64,000 bases of DNA from Pseudisothecium myosuroides (lineage: Eukaryota > Streptophyta > Bryopsida > Hypnales > Lembophyllaceae). Shown piece after piece: positions 63,355 to 64,000 of the stretch (positions are counted from its first letter, which is position 1; each line of letters opens with the position of its first letter). Location: the NCBI GenBank assembly GCA_951799445.1, contig OX637289.1, forward strand, positions 1,116,001 through 1,180,000, read 5' to 3'. The translations under genes were made by a program, and so were the position numbers. Below the pieces are notes generated by a model. The model ran no database searches and was not told the origin of the DNA. It saw only the letters and a list, made by a program, of their open reading frames with translations.

Positions 63355-64000
63355 CGACCGGTGTTGGATAAGTTTGGCGTGGTGCTGGGGATCATACTCT
63401 GCAAGCAGGTGATGCAATGAACTACTAAATGTTTCCCTGATGGATATTCCGGGAACCGTACAATCGTGACTCTCCCTAGATAGACATCACGTTGGGCTCA
63501 TGTACAGCTCTTGCGTTCTCTGTATCTTAGAACACAGATTGTGAAATATTTTCTGATACAGCTGTGGGCATTTGTACTGAGTTGAAGAATCATACATTGT
63601 ATTTAGAAGTGTAATTTAGAATGACTGATGCATAAAATTGTCCATCATCTAATGCCTGAATGTCAGTGATGGGCAATAACTATGACTTCTCTTGCGGTTG
63701 GGGAAAATCTTTGCTTTGCTTTGGGCCGTTTTACTGTCATAATCAACCAATCTGTTGAGGTGCATCCATTTCTGCTTGACTTTTAAATAACCACACTTTT
63801 TGTATGATGAATTTGATGAATTTGAGGTAAATAATACTACCTCCGTCCCAAAATGATCTTCCTGTTGGATAAAATATTCTAGATTAAGGCAAAAAATAAC
63901 ATTTTAAAAACTTGTTTTGTGCTGTAAGTAGAGTTTGGTGTACTCCTAGCATTCTAGAAACTTTGAGTGTCAAACTCCCTTTTGAAATGTAGTTTTTGGA
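63355..64000. other. 3' flank of the membrane-protein gene
   Basis: It probably holds the 3'UTR in its first few hundred bases. The last 170 bases include 'CTACCTCCGTCCCAAAATGATCTT', a motif common at Stowaway-type MITE ends (CTCCCTCCGTCCC...), suggesting that such an element starts near 63838 and runs out of the window. Only one end is visible. Confidence 0.4.

Overview
The window reads as nuclear DNA of a land plant. Genes are GC-balanced with many short GT-AG introns, telo-box motifs sit by housekeeping genes, and the proteins are plant types: a FYVE-SYLF protein, a group-I (VIP1-like) bZIP factor, cytosolic ribosomal protein uS11/RPS14, an ABCG full transporter and a plastid-type membrane protein. 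About one gene per 10 kb, AT-rich spacers crowded with small DNA transposons, and a transporter whose second nucleotide-binding site resembles chromist rather than seed-plant PDRs suggest a non-seed plant, possibly a liverwort such as Marchantia. The species is inference and I hold it loosely.

Layout. 1-2121 (+): FYVE-SYLF gene, open at the left edge. 2.1-5.9 kb: spacer with one small transposon. 6021-9280 (+): bZIP gene with two polyglutamine tracts. 11209-24674 (-): a 30-exon ABCG/PDR gene of 1602 codons, rebuilt here exon by exon. It carries an apparent PDZ domain between NBD1 and TMD1 and two GC-AG introns. 28223-29387 (-): RPS14 in six exons. 29.4-60.7 kb: a transposon-rich, gene-poor stretch. 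It holds a midasin (MDN1) pseudogene cut by two TA-target elements, a decayed gag-protease remnant, and at least five families of non-autonomous DNA elements. Target-site duplications can be read directly for several: TTAA (piggyBac-like), 4 bp (TTCA, TTGT, ATTT), 3 bp with CACTA ends, and TA. In the middle of this stretch, 45528-46118 (-) encodes a 196-aa secreted precursor with repeated two-cysteine modules, driven from about 47.2 kb. 61393-63354 (+): a five-exon gene for a probable plastid membrane protein.

The genes do not form a pathway; as usual for a plant chromosome they are independent loci. The most unusual items are the PDZ-bearing ABCG transporter, the repeated-module secreted peptide precursor, and the family of ~740-750 bp elements with 4-bp target duplications. 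Exon coordinates were derived by hand from splice signals, frame continuity and family resemblance; no transcript or database search was available.
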